Source: Deltaproteobacteria bacterium
GTDB taxonomy: Bacteria; Myxococcota; Polyangia; Polyangiales; B10-G4
Assembly (NCBI GenBank): GCA_019312705.1
Contig: JAFDCW010000104.1
Location: 1 to 9,175, forward strand
Reading direction: 5' to 3'
DNA length: 9,175 bases
Position 1 is the stretch's first letter. Each line of letters opens with the position of its first letter. Below are positions 1-6,937 of this stretch, piece after piece. A model generated the notes under the pieces. That model worked only from the letters and a program-made list of their open reading frames with translations, made no database searches and was not told the DNA's origin. The position numbers were made by a program, and so were the translations under genes.

Positions 1-2526
1 TTCTTCGTGGTCGATCTCCCCGAGGATGCGGGTGACGAGGGGTCTCCCCGGTGGCAGGAGGATCACCCACCGCCCGCGCACGGTTTGACGGTGGTGGCCC
101 GAGAACCACCAACTCGAGACGAAGTGGTTTGGCAGGAACCCGCGGGAGGGGGAGTCGGTCACGTATTGCAAAACGACCGTGGCCCCGTCGTCGAGGCGCC
201 GGAAGCGCACCGTGCCATCGCGGATCGAGGAGGCCTCCTGCCGGTCGCCGTCGGCTGTGCGCACGTACGCCGATAGGATTCGGGCGTTCCTCGGAAGGCG
301 CTGCTGGATGAGCTGGTCGCGACCGGTGGTCGTCAAGGCCTTCATCACTTGAGTCACCATGCGCTGAGCGCTGCCGTCCTGGCGAACGACCGTGACCTCG
401 TCGTCGAGGCCCCAGAGGGTGTGGGCACCGGGGTGCGGGGTCGCCGCATCGAGGGCCGCGAGGGCCGCCGCGATGTCCGCGTCGCTGGGCATCAGCTCGT
501 GCTCGACGGCGTCATCGCCCGCTCCGTAGTAGTCGAGGCGCTCGGCGAGGCGGGAGTCGTCGGGATTGCGCTCGAGGGCTTCCTGCCAAGCCGTGATGGC
601 GCGGTCCTGGTTCCCGTCCTCGAAGTCCATGGTGGCGAGGCGCGCCCACGGCTGGGCCCAGTCCGGGTCCCTTTCGATGATGAGCCGGTAGAGCTGCCGC
701 GCTTCGTCGCGGCGGCCTGCCTGGCGACGCACATCGGCCGCCTCGAGGATCAATGAGCCGCTCTCGGGGGCGATTTCTCGCGCGCGATCACGCTGGCGGA
801 TCGCCTCGTCCCAACGGCCACGCAGGCGGTCGAAGTGAGCGAGCCAGCCGAGGGTGGAGAGGTTCCCGGGCTCGAGGGCGTGGGCGCGGCGGAACGCCTC
901 TTCGGCCTCGTCGATGTAGCGACGTGAGTTGAGACATTCTCCGAGCTGGCTCCGGGCCCCGGCGCTGTCGGGCCAGCGTTCGAGGATTTCTTCCAGCACT
1001 CGGCAACGATCCTCGAGGAACCCTCGGGCACTGAAGACTTTGGCGAGCTCGAGGCGGGGGATGCGCGTATCGGCGTGGGCTTCGACGACGGCGAGCAGGT
1101 CTTCGCTGGCGCGGTCGTAGCGCTCGCGTTGGGAGTAGAACCGGCCGCGCTTCCAGCGGAAGGCGTGGGCCCAGCGCCCGGATCCGTCGACTCCTTCGTT
1201 CAAGAGGTCGGCGGCGCGCCCCATCTCTCCGTGGTTCCAGTGTGCCCGGGCGGCCCGGAAGAGCGTGAGGGGGTGACCCTCGGCGGCCTCGAGAGCGGCC
1301 TGGGCGGCCTCGAGGGCGAGCTCCGCTCGCCCGCTGCGGGCGCGGTATCGCGACTCGATGACCGAGCGCCGGGCAGCTTCGGCAATGTCGCCGAGGGCCG
1401 CCGGCAGGGACAGGTCTTCGAGGTCATCGTCGCTTTCACCGGGCACGCCGCTCGCCCCGGCCGAGTCCCTCGGGGTCGTGCTCACTTCGAGGTCCGTGAG
1501 GGACGTCCCCTCCCCATCGGTGAGGCGAGCACCCAATCGCCACCCGCCTCCGCCCTTGGTGGCGGACTTGATCAAGAGGAGATTCCAACCTCGCTCGAGC
1601 CGCACCGAAACGACGACGTCGTCGATTTCGCCGGTGGTGAGGTTCTCCTCGGAGGCGACGAGGCGCCCACCGACCCACGCCCGAACCGGGCAGCTCGTCG
1701 AGAGACGAAGGTGGGCGTCCCGCGCGCTCGGTGAGCGCACCCAGGTCGCGAGGTACGCGACGGAGAAGCGCGCCGGAGTGACCATGTTCCCGAGGGCGAC
1801 GCGGCCGCGGTCATCCACCAGGTTTGCGTCGCGCCACTCGACGGGACGCAGCATGCCCTGCATCGGAGTGTTCAGGTCGATGCCGAGCTCCGGGGCGTAG
1901 CGCTCGAGGAAGCCTTTGCCCTGGTCGTTGTCGAAGGCGCCGACGAGGAGAAATCGGTCGAGCATACCGAGGCTCGCGGTCAGCTCCCGGGCAGCCTCGA
2001 GGTCGCCCACGAGTTTCAGTAGTCGGATGAGTCGATCGGTCGCGGCGACGCGCACCCGGGGGCTCGCATGGGCGGTCCGGAGCTCTTCCAAGAGCTCCCG
2101 TGCCGCAGTCTGCTGAGAGCTCGTGGTCCCGACCTCGAACGCCAGGTCCAGGTAGAGGTCGCCCAAGGGCGAGCCGAGGTCCGCCGCCGCGGTCATCAAG
2201 AACCGAAAGCGCCCGTCCATGTCCCCCCGGAGCATGGCCATCTCGGCCGCCATCTCGTTCAGGGTCGCGTTCCCGGGGTAGCGCTCGAGGAGCGCTGCGA
2301 TTTCGCGGTCGTAGACGGCCGGGTCGAACTCACCGCTTCCGTAGAAGCGCGCCGCCAGCGCCCCCACCTCGGGGCCAGTCGGCGCTTCGGTCGGCGTGAA
2401 GCGCGCGCTGGGCGGGAAGCTGTCCGCGGTCGGGTAGGCGACGCCGGCGCCCGAACCGCAGCCGGTGGCCAGCAGGACGAACGAGAAGAACGACAGGAGG
2501 ACGGCGGGATTGCGATGGTCGTGCAT
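1..2526 (-). CDS. TPR and DUF3857 lipoprotein, 3' end outside window
   Basis: Open for 842 codons from ATG at 2526 to the left edge; the C-terminus is missing. An in-frame stop at 2572-2574 fixes the N-terminal side. Residues 1-23 form a lipoprotein signal peptide (hydrophobic core, then LLATGC with Cys23), so the protein should be membrane-anchored outside the cytoplasm. Residues about 45-225 look helical. Residues about 228-340 resemble a galactose-binding-type jelly roll, ending in strand pattern VRLERGWNLLLIKS. Residues about 395-660 are TPR-like helices, with four clear units at about 520-656 (for example RYIDEAEEAFRRAHALEPGN). Residues about 703-842 match the start of DUF3857 (LDDEVTVVRQDG, then VMKALTTTGRDQL). 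In this family DUF3857 is often followed by a transglutaminase-like domain, which would lie beyond the edge. No good Shine-Dalgarno is seen. The substrate is unknown; a scaffold or envelope role is inference. Confidence 0.92.
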   Translation of the reverse strand, partial: MHDHRNPAVLLSFFSFVLLATGCGSGAGVAYPTADSFPPSARFTPTEAPTGPEVGALAARFYGSGEFDPAVYDREIAALLERYPGNATLNEMAAEMAMLRGDMDGRFRFLMTAAADLGSPLGDLYLDLAFEVGTTSSQQTAARELLEELRTAHASPRVRVAATDRLIRLLKLVGDLEAARELTASLGMLDRFLLVGAFDNDQGKGFLERYAPELGIDLNTPMQGMLRPVEWRDANLVDDRGRVALGNMVTPARFSVAYLATWVRSPSARDAHLRLSTSCPVRAWVGGRLVASEENLTTGEIDDVVVSVRLERGWNLLLIKSATKGGGGWRLGARLTDGEGTSLTDLEVSTTPRDSAGASGVPGESDDDLEDLSLPAALGDIAEAARRSVIESRYRARSGRAELALEAAQAALEAAEGHPLTLFRAARAHWNHGEMGRAADLLNEGVDGSGRWAHAFRWKRGRFYSQRERYDRASEDLLAVVEAHADTRIPRLELAKVFSARGFLEDRCRVLEEILERWPDSAGARSQLGECLNSRRYIDEAEEAFRRAHALEPGNLSTLGWLAHFDRLRGRWDEAIRQRDRAREIAPESGSLILEAADVRRQAGRRDEARQLYRLIIERDPDWAQPWARLATMDFEDGNQDRAITAWQEALERNPDDSRLAERLDYYGAGDDAVEHELMPSDADIAAALAALDAATPHPGAHTLWGLDDEVTVVRQDGSAQRMVTQVMKALTTTGRDQLIQQRLPRNARILSAYVRTADGDRQEASSIRDGTVRFRRLDDGATVVLQYVTDSPSRGFLPNHFVSSWWFSGHHRQTVRGRWVILLPPGRPLVTRILGEIDHEE

Positions 2527-2692
2527 GGGTCGGCCGCCGGAGCCTATCTGGTTTATGCCCTTCTCGCGGTATCAGTGGCGGAAGTAAAAGCCCCACACCG
2601 ATGCTTCCGCGTTTCTGGCGGTTCACCGGGCGGGGCAGCTTCGAATGCGGGGCGAGACCGTCTGCTGGTTCTCGGTGGCTCGGGCTACGCGC

Positions 2693-4333
2693 TCAACCGC
2701 AGCTGACGCGCTCGCAGACGTTGGCGGCGTTGCAGGCATTTCCGGGGGCGCAGTCGCCATCGTCCCCGTCGCAGGGGTCGGTGGGCGTATCCCAGCACCG
2801 GTCTTGGAACTGGCAGGAGAGCTTGCGACAGAGGTTCTGCACGCAGACCTGCCCTTCAGCACAGTCTGCGTTGTCGTCTCCGTCGCAGGGGTCGGTGGGG
2901 GTATCCCAGCACCGGTCTTGGAGCTGGCAGGAGAGCTTGCGGCAGAGGTTCTGCACGCAGACCTGCCCTCCGGCACAGTCTGCGTTGTCGTCTCCGTCGC
3001 AGGGGTGGGTGGGCGTATCCCAGCACCGGTCTTGGGTCTGGCAGGAGAGCTTGCGGCAGAGGTTTTGCACGCACGCGTGGCCGTCGGCGCAGTCTGCGTT
3101 GTCGTCTCCATCGCAGGAGGCTGTGGGCGCATCCCAGCATCGGTTTTGGGTTTGGCGGCTGCGCACCACGCACGCGCCGGCAACGCAAACCTCCGTGTCC
3201 GTGCAGGATCCATCGCAGGTGCCGCCGTCATCACCGGTGCCGCCGTCATCACCGGTGCCGCCGTCATCACCGGCGGCGCCGTCACCGCCGGCGGCGCCGT
3301 CATCGCCGCTGCCGCCGTCACCGCCGCTGCCGCCGTCATCGCCGGTGCCGCCATCATCCCCGACGCCGCCGTCCGCAGTGCCGTCGCCCCCCGTACCCGT
3401 GCCGAGGTCCGGCAGATCTTCGGTGGCCGTGAGCGTCGCGGTTCCATCGATGTCGACGAGGTAGTAGCCGGGCCCCGTCATGGAAGAGGGTAGTTCGTCT
3501 CGCCCCAGCGCGATGGTCAGCGCGGCCGGGTCGGCGAGGCCGCCGACGGGCATCGGGTAGTAGGTGGGAGTTCGCACGAGCGAGGCGAGGTCTTCGAGTT
3601 CGGCGCGCCTGTGCAGGGCGGTGCGTCGTTCTACAATTTCCGCGATCGGCCTCGTGCCCGCGATGCCCAGATCGGCGCTCGCGGTGATCGGAAAGGTGTA
3701 GTCGGTCTTCGCGGTCAGCAGCGTCTGGTCCTCGGCGGTCCACGCATCGGCAAGGGCCACGGTCGGGTAGAGGGCCACCGGCCACAGTTCGAAGGGCAGG
3801 CCGACGGTGATCGGCGCCTCGGCGGTCAGGCCTTCGAGCTCCGAGGGCCCTCCGATGGTGCGCTCGAAGCCCCAGTACTTGTTCTCGCCGTCGTCAACGA
3901 GACGAAAGGGAATCGTGACCTGAATGCGCAGCGGAAAGTGGTCGTTTCGCACGTGGGTGATGAGGGTCTCCGTGCCGAAGTCCGCCGCGATGAGGTCCAA
4001 TGATCTGTGCAGGCGGGAATCGTGGCTGACTACCGCAACCCAAACGCGATCGACGTTCAACCCCGCCGGCATGACCGCCGCGGTGCAGCGCACCTCATGG
4101 GCCTGCTGGAAGGGGTCCCGCTCCGAGTCGTCCATGACGCCGAAACACTCGACTAGGTGGTCGAGGGCGATGGCCTCGAGGGGCGGCAGGTCTGTGGGGC
4201 CGAACCCATCTTCCTTGTAGCCGTTGTCATCCAAACCGGCGCCAGGTCCGGAGGTGACCGCGCAGCCGGCGGTGCCGAGGGCTACTGTGAGGGAGAGGAG
4301 CGTGAGGGCCTGCTGGATGGGGGAAGTTTGCAT
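2693..4333 (-). CDS. Lipoprotein with Gly/Asp linker and Cys-rich repeat tail
   Basis: 546 residues from ATG at 4333. In-frame upstream starts (ATG 4360, TTG 4366) only lengthen the N-terminus. I chose 4333 because it places a compact signal peptide before Cys24 (LGTAGC). No start has a strong Shine-Dalgarno. Residues 25-320 are an unrecognised, mostly beta-looking domain with an early Cys pair (VECFGVMDD and EVRCTAAV). Residues 324-371 are a flexible TGDDGG-type linker. A short Cys segment (CDGSCTDTEVC) leads into four repeats of about 38 residues (399-546), each with six cysteines in the pattern CWD-x5-CDGDD-x3-C-x5-C-x4-C-x4-C. The acidic CDGDDNADC segments could bind calcium and the cysteines should form disulfides, so the tail is probably exposed outside the cell. 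Function is unknown; adhesion or cell-surface binding is a guess. Confidence 0.92.
   Translation of the reverse strand: MQTSPIQQALTLLSLTVALGTAGCAVTSGPGAGLDDNGYKEDGFGPTDLPPLEAIALDHLVECFGVMDDSERDPFQQAHEVRCTAAVMPAGLNVDRVWVAVVSHDSRLHRSLDLIAADFGTETLITHVRNDHFPLRIQVTIPFRLVDDGENKYWGFERTIGGPSELEGLTAEAPITVGLPFELWPVALYPTVALADAWTAEDQTLLTAKTDYTFPITASADLGIAGTRPIAEIVERRTALHRRAELEDLASLVRTPTYYPMPVGGLADPAALTIALGRDELPSSMTGPGYYLVDIDGTATLTATEDLPDLGTGTGGDGTADGGVGDDGGTGDDGGSGGDGGSGDDGAAGGDGAAGDDGGTGDDGGTGDDGGTCDGSCTDTEVCVAGACVVRSRQTQNRCWDAPTASCDGDDNADCADGHACVQNLCRKLSCQTQDRCWDTPTHPCDGDDNADCAGGQVCVQNLCRKLSCQLQDRCWDTPTDPCDGDDNADCAEGQVCVQNLCRKLSCQFQDRCWDTPTDPCDGDDGDCAPGNACNAANVCERVSCG
2696..3139 (-). repeat. 114-bp tandem repeat encoding six-Cys units
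   Basis: Four in-frame units lie at 3026-3139, 2912-3025, 2798-2911 and 2696-2797. The first three have exactly 114 bp (38 residues). The last, at the C-terminus, is 102 bp and diverged: it lost one residue in the DGDD segment and reads CERVSCG at the end. The marker gcaggggtcggtggg or its variant recurs at 2771, 2885, 2999 and 3113, spaced exactly 114 bp. The middle units are almost identical in DNA, suggesting recent duplication or gene conversion. Confidence 0.93.
3221..3364 (-). repeat. 18-bp repeat encoding Gly/Asp linker
   Basis: Eight consecutive 18-bp units, type gccgccgtcatcaccggt on the plus strand, encode six-residue blocks such as TGDDGG, AAGDDG and SGGDGG on the minus strand. 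They occupy residues 324-371 of the lipoprotein and join its N-terminal domain to the Cys-rich tail. The first units (3221-3273) are almost perfect copies. Because 18 is a multiple of 3, copy changes would alter linker length without breaking the frame. Confidence 0.9.
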
Positions 4334-4424
4334 AGCACCCAGCCCCACCGCAAAGGCCATGCCCAAACGAAATCCGCTGATCTAGGCCACTTGCGGGCTC
4401 CCGTGGTCGGGGGTTGTCACCTAA

Positions 4425-4450
4425 GCGCCGCGGCGGTTCCGCCGCCGCGC
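4425..4450 (-). terminator. GC hairpin after the Trp-rich lipoprotein gene
   Basis: A 12-bp inverted repeat with one mismatch (gcgccgcggcgg, tt, ccgccgccgcgc) starts 11 bp past the stop codon at 4462-4464, read on the minus strand. It would form a very stable stem with a tiny loop. It is followed by TTAGGTG rather than a run of T, so it is not a textbook intrinsic terminator. It could be a GC-type terminator or an mRNA 3'-end stabiliser. Confidence 0.5.
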
Positions 4451-4461
4451 CGGGGCCCCAA

Positions 4462-5682
4462 TCAGCGCCCGGTGATCTGCAACTGGCCGCAGTTGCTGCT
4501 CCGGCCGCCGTCTTGGATTTCGACCATTCCGCCGGCGCTATTTCGGGGAACCTGGGCGCGAATCTGCCCACTCCGGGTCCGGGAAACAGCCGCGATGTTC
4601 CCGCCGATGCGCACCGTCGCTCGGGCGCCGAATCCCGTCCCGGTGAGGGTGATGTAGCCGCCCCGGGGGGCGCGCGGGGTGTTCACTCGGCAGCTGAGGG
4701 CCACGGTGTTCGCCATGCCGCCCCGGGTCCCGCCGACGTTGACGGTGGCGGTTCCCGCGGAGCCTCCGCGAACACCGCCGCGGACCGTCGCCGTCGTGCC
4801 GGCGCTGGGCACGGTCACGGTGGTCGCGCCGGTGGTACGGGTGCCGGCGGTCGGGCCCTGGACCCGGGGACCCACGGTGCCCGGCGTGGCCGTGGTGCGG
4901 GTACCGCCCTGGACGCGCACCGTGGGCGTTGCCGTCCCCGGGGTGACGGTCGTGCGGGTGCCGCCCTGGACGCGCACTGTCGGCGTTGCCGTCCCCGGGG
5001 AGACGGTCGTGCGGGTGCCGCCCTGGACGCGCACCGTCGGCGTTGTCGTCCCCGGGGAGACGGTCGTGCGGGCGCCGCCCTGGACGCGCACCGTCGACCG
5101 CGCCCCGGGCTGCGTGCCCTGGACCGTGACCGTGCCTGCTGCACCGGCCGCGGCTGCGCCGCCGCCCGGAACCCTCACCGTCGGGGTCCCGCCCTGAACC
5201 GTCGTCGTCCCGGCGCCCTGAACCGTGACCGTCTGGTTCCCGCCTCGCTCGACCACGGTCGCCGCGGGCCGCACGCTCACCGCCACCGTGCCTGGCTGGC
5301 GATAGACGGGGGCGGCCTGAACGCGGCCTGGCCGCCAGTATCCCGGATGGTAGCGGTAGCCCCCTTGGACCTGAACGACCGCGGGCCCCGTCCATACGAA
5401 GCCGGCCCGGGGGGTCTCCCAGTGCCCATCGATCCATACCCAGGTGCCCCGCCAGCTGTAGTGGCCGTCGACCCACAGGGCCCCGCTGGGCTGGCTGGGC
5501 CGTACGGCAACCGCTGGACGCACCGGGGGCGGTGCGGTCTGGACCGTCACGTAGGCCGGGTCCTGGTAGTAGCTCGCGGAGGCCGTCGCGGTCGTGGCCG
5601 GGCAGTCGTAGTAGCACCCGCCCAGCGTGCTCAAAAGAGCCGCGGGGAGCACGATGAGGAGGGGGGTGAGGCGGATGTTCAT
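4462..5682 (-). CDS. Lipoprotein with YXWXGXW-type motifs, repeats and TIG-like domain
   Basis: 406 residues from ATG at 5682. The frame is open far upstream, but that part overlaps the M24 gene and reads as low-complexity antisense. The chosen start has a Shine-Dalgarno and a clean signal peptide ending LSTLGGC (Cys23). Residues 70-97 hold WVDGHYSW, WVWIDGHW and FVWTG, followed by YHPGYWRPG; this fits the WXXGXW/YXWXGXW repeat found in secreted and outer-membrane-linked lipoproteins. Residues about 130-325 are Thr/Val/Gly/Arg repeats, including the 19-residue array. Residues about 327-406 resemble an IPT/TIG beta-sandwich (GGYITLTGTGFG, ATVRIGG, VEIQDGG), with two Cys (LSC, SNC) that may pair. 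It lies 55 bp after the M24 gene and may be co-transcribed with it. The function is probably structural at the surface, which is inference. Confidence 0.92.
   Translation of the reverse strand: MNIRLTPLLIVLPAALLSTLGGCYYDCPATTATASASYYQDPAYVTVQTAPPPVRPAVAVRPSQPSGALWVDGHYSWRGTWVWIDGHWETPRAGFVWTGPAVVQVQGGYRYHPGYWRPGRVQAAPVYRQPGTVAVSVRPAATVVERGGNQTVTVQGAGTTTVQGGTPTVRVPGGGAAAAGAAGTVTVQGTQPGARSTVRVQGGARTTVSPGTTTPTVRVQGGTRTTVSPGTATPTVRVQGGTRTTVTPGTATPTVRVQGGTRTTATPGTVGPRVQGPTAGTRTTGATTVTVPSAGTTATVRGGVRGGSAGTATVNVGGTRGGMANTVALSCRVNTPRAPRGGYITLTGTGFGARATVRIGGNIAAVSRTRSGQIRAQVPRNSAGGMVEIQDGGRSSNCGQLQITGR
4856..5097 (-). repeat. 57-bp tandem repeat in the Trp-rich lipoprotein
   Basis: The marker ccctggacgcgcac recurs at 4907, 4964, 5021 and 5078, spaced exactly 57 bp, giving 19-residue units of type TVRVQGGTRTTVSPGTATP. 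A 51-bp degenerate unit lies at 4856-4906, and the 5078 copy is partial. Units differ by only a few bases, with T/S/A changes at the TTVSPGT position. Residues about 196-276 of the protein are involved. Confidence 0.9.
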
Positions 5683-5691
5683 CGGTCTTTT

Positions 5692-5696
5692 CTCCC
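5692..5696 (-). promoter_or_regulatory. Shine-Dalgarno deciding the start at 5682
   Basis: The minus strand reads GGGAG followed by nine bases and then the ATG at 5682. This supports 5682 as the start rather than the much longer in-frame extension to 6237, which would overlap the M24 gene by about 500 bp. Confidence 0.55.
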
Positions 5697-5737
5697 GGAC
5701 AGTCACGTGGCTTCTACGAATCAGTGGGGCGATGTAT

Positions 5738-6925
5738 TCAGTTGTCAGTGGCCCAGGTGAGCACCCGGGGTGCCTTGTCGAGGGCCGGCGCGACCCGAAG
5801 GGTCCCGTCTTGGTCGACGTGAAAGCACGTTGCCAGGCGTATGCCGAAGCTCTGGCGGTAGAGCCCCGGATGCAGCACGAAGACGTATCCGGGCTCGACG
5901 GGACGCACGTCGTGCATCTCGAGGCTGTCGAGCTGAGTGCCCGGCGCGATACCCCCCCGGGGAGATATCCCGTGCCCGCTCCGGTGGAGAGCCATGTCCG
6001 CCAGGCCCGCTCCGGCGAAGACGTCGCGGACGGCGCGGTCGACCTCGAACCCGAGAACCCGGCGACCGGCGGCGTAGCGCTCTCGGACGAGGTCGAGGGC
6101 AGCGTGCATCGCCCGGACGATGAGCGCGTGGGTCTCGAGGACCTCCGCGGGGGGGGCGCCCGCGTAGGCGACGGCGCTCGCCGCCGTGGAGGACCCGGTG
6201 GGGCCCGCTCCGCCGACGGTGATTTGAACGACGTCACCTTCGGCCACCTGCCGGTCGGACTCCCTGGTCGCGATGTACGTGGGGTCTGCGCTGTTCGGGC
6301 CGGTCGCGACTCGCGGCGGATGGCAGAGGCGCATGCCGACGTCGTTCGCGAGCTCGATGATTCGCTCGACCGCTACCTGCTCGGTGGGGGGCTCCCCCTT
6401 GGCGACGAGGTGGCCCAGCCACTCGAAGCTCTGGTCGAGGAGCCCGGACAGTGCGCCGGTGCTATCTTCGAAGCTCTTCAGGTGGGTCTCGGACCAGCGG
6501 GTCGTGAAGCGCCGCACGATGACCGCCGAGCAGACGATATAGGGCCCGTAACTCTGCACGAGCTGCATCGTGCCGGCGTCGACGCGGCTGAGCTGGGGGT
6601 CGATACCCATTGGCGAATACTCCATCGCCACGCGTCCCCGGGCCGGAAGCACCCGGGACAGGGCGTCGCGGAGCTCTGGCCAGCTCGCGAACAGGATCGA
6701 TTCGCCGGGCAGGGATGGGAAGCGCGCGAACTCGGCACGGTGCGCCACCAGCACCGGGATGCCATTGGCGGGAATCCAATAGAACCACCGGCGACGACAG
6801 GTGGCGCCGTCGACTCGCAGCAGGCGCTCGGCGATGGGGTTCTGTCCGCCGGCGCTCATCAGCAGCCAGCCGACCAAGTCTTCTTCGCGGAGAGCGAGCT
6901 GCACGGCGCCGAGCTGTTCGAGCAC
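5738..6925 (-). CDS. M24-fold (Xaa-Pro aminopeptidase-like) protein lacking metal ligands
   Basis: 395 residues from GTG at 6925; a stop at 6935-6937 blocks any longer start. Residues 1-135 look like a creatinase-type N-terminal domain (LREEDLVGWLLMS, ILFASWPELRDAL). Residues about 145-380 align by motif with the pita-bread M24 domain: ATGPNSADP (207-215), GDVVQITVG (230-238), HRSGHGI (314-320), VEPGYVFVLHPGLY (343-356), GIRLATCFHVDQDG (361-374). Active relatives use two Asp, one His and two Glu as metal ligands. Here these positions are Thr236, Ala248, His318 (kept), His352 and Ala365. The usual PHY-type His is also Thr216. It is therefore probably not a metallopeptidase, and it lacks the PHY-type His that creatinase uses. 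It starts 12 bp after the acyltransferase stop, so coupling is likely. Its role is unknown; ligand binding is a guess. Confidence 0.9.
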   Translation of the reverse strand: MLEQLGAVQLALREEDLVGWLLMSAGGQNPIAERLLRVDGATCRRRWFYWIPANGIPVLVAHRAEFARFPSLPGESILFASWPELRDALSRVLPARGRVAMEYSPMGIDPQLSRVDAGTMQLVQSYGPYIVCSAVIVRRFTTRWSETHLKSFEDSTGALSGLLDQSFEWLGHLVAKGEPPTEQVAVERIIELANDVGMRLCHPPRVATGPNSADPTYIATRESDRQVAEGDVVQITVGGAGPTGSSTAASAVAYAGAPPAEVLETHALIVRAMHAALDLVRERYAAGRRVLGFEVDRAVRDVFAGAGLADMALHRSGHGISPRGGIAPGTQLDSLEMHDVRPVEPGYVFVLHPGLYRQSFGIRLATCFHVDQDGTLRVAPALDKAPRVLTWATDN

Positions 6926-6937
6926 CGGCGAACGCTA

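Noticed and set aside
1..2526. Many TCGAGG and CTCGAG words, considered as a possible recognition or uptake motif
   Set aside because: They coincide with frequent Leu-Glu and Ala-Arg codon pairs in one coding frame and show no regular spacing or intergenic placement.
2527..2692. Possible promoter or terminator between the first two lipoprotein genes
   Set aside because: I found only a weak bulged stem (GAGAACC with GGTCTC on the minus strand) and no convincing -35/-10 pair or Shine-Dalgarno.
2601..3493. Several overlapping open frames on both strands across the Cys-repeat region
   Set aside because: The repeat periods (114 and 18 bp) are multiples of 3 and lack stops in other frames, so every frame stays open. 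Only the minus frame gives a signal peptide and a sensible cysteine pattern.
4414..5760. 448-codon plus-strand frame opposite the Trp-rich lipoprotein
   Set aside because: It is repetitive GDGRAGAALDAH-type sequence produced by reading the 57-bp repeats on the wrong strand, with no signal peptide or domain.
5683..6237. N-terminal extension of the Trp-rich lipoprotein to 6237
   Set aside because: It is Ser/Pro/Arg-rich, overlaps the M24 gene by about 500 bp and would bury the lipoprotein signal peptide in the middle of the protein.
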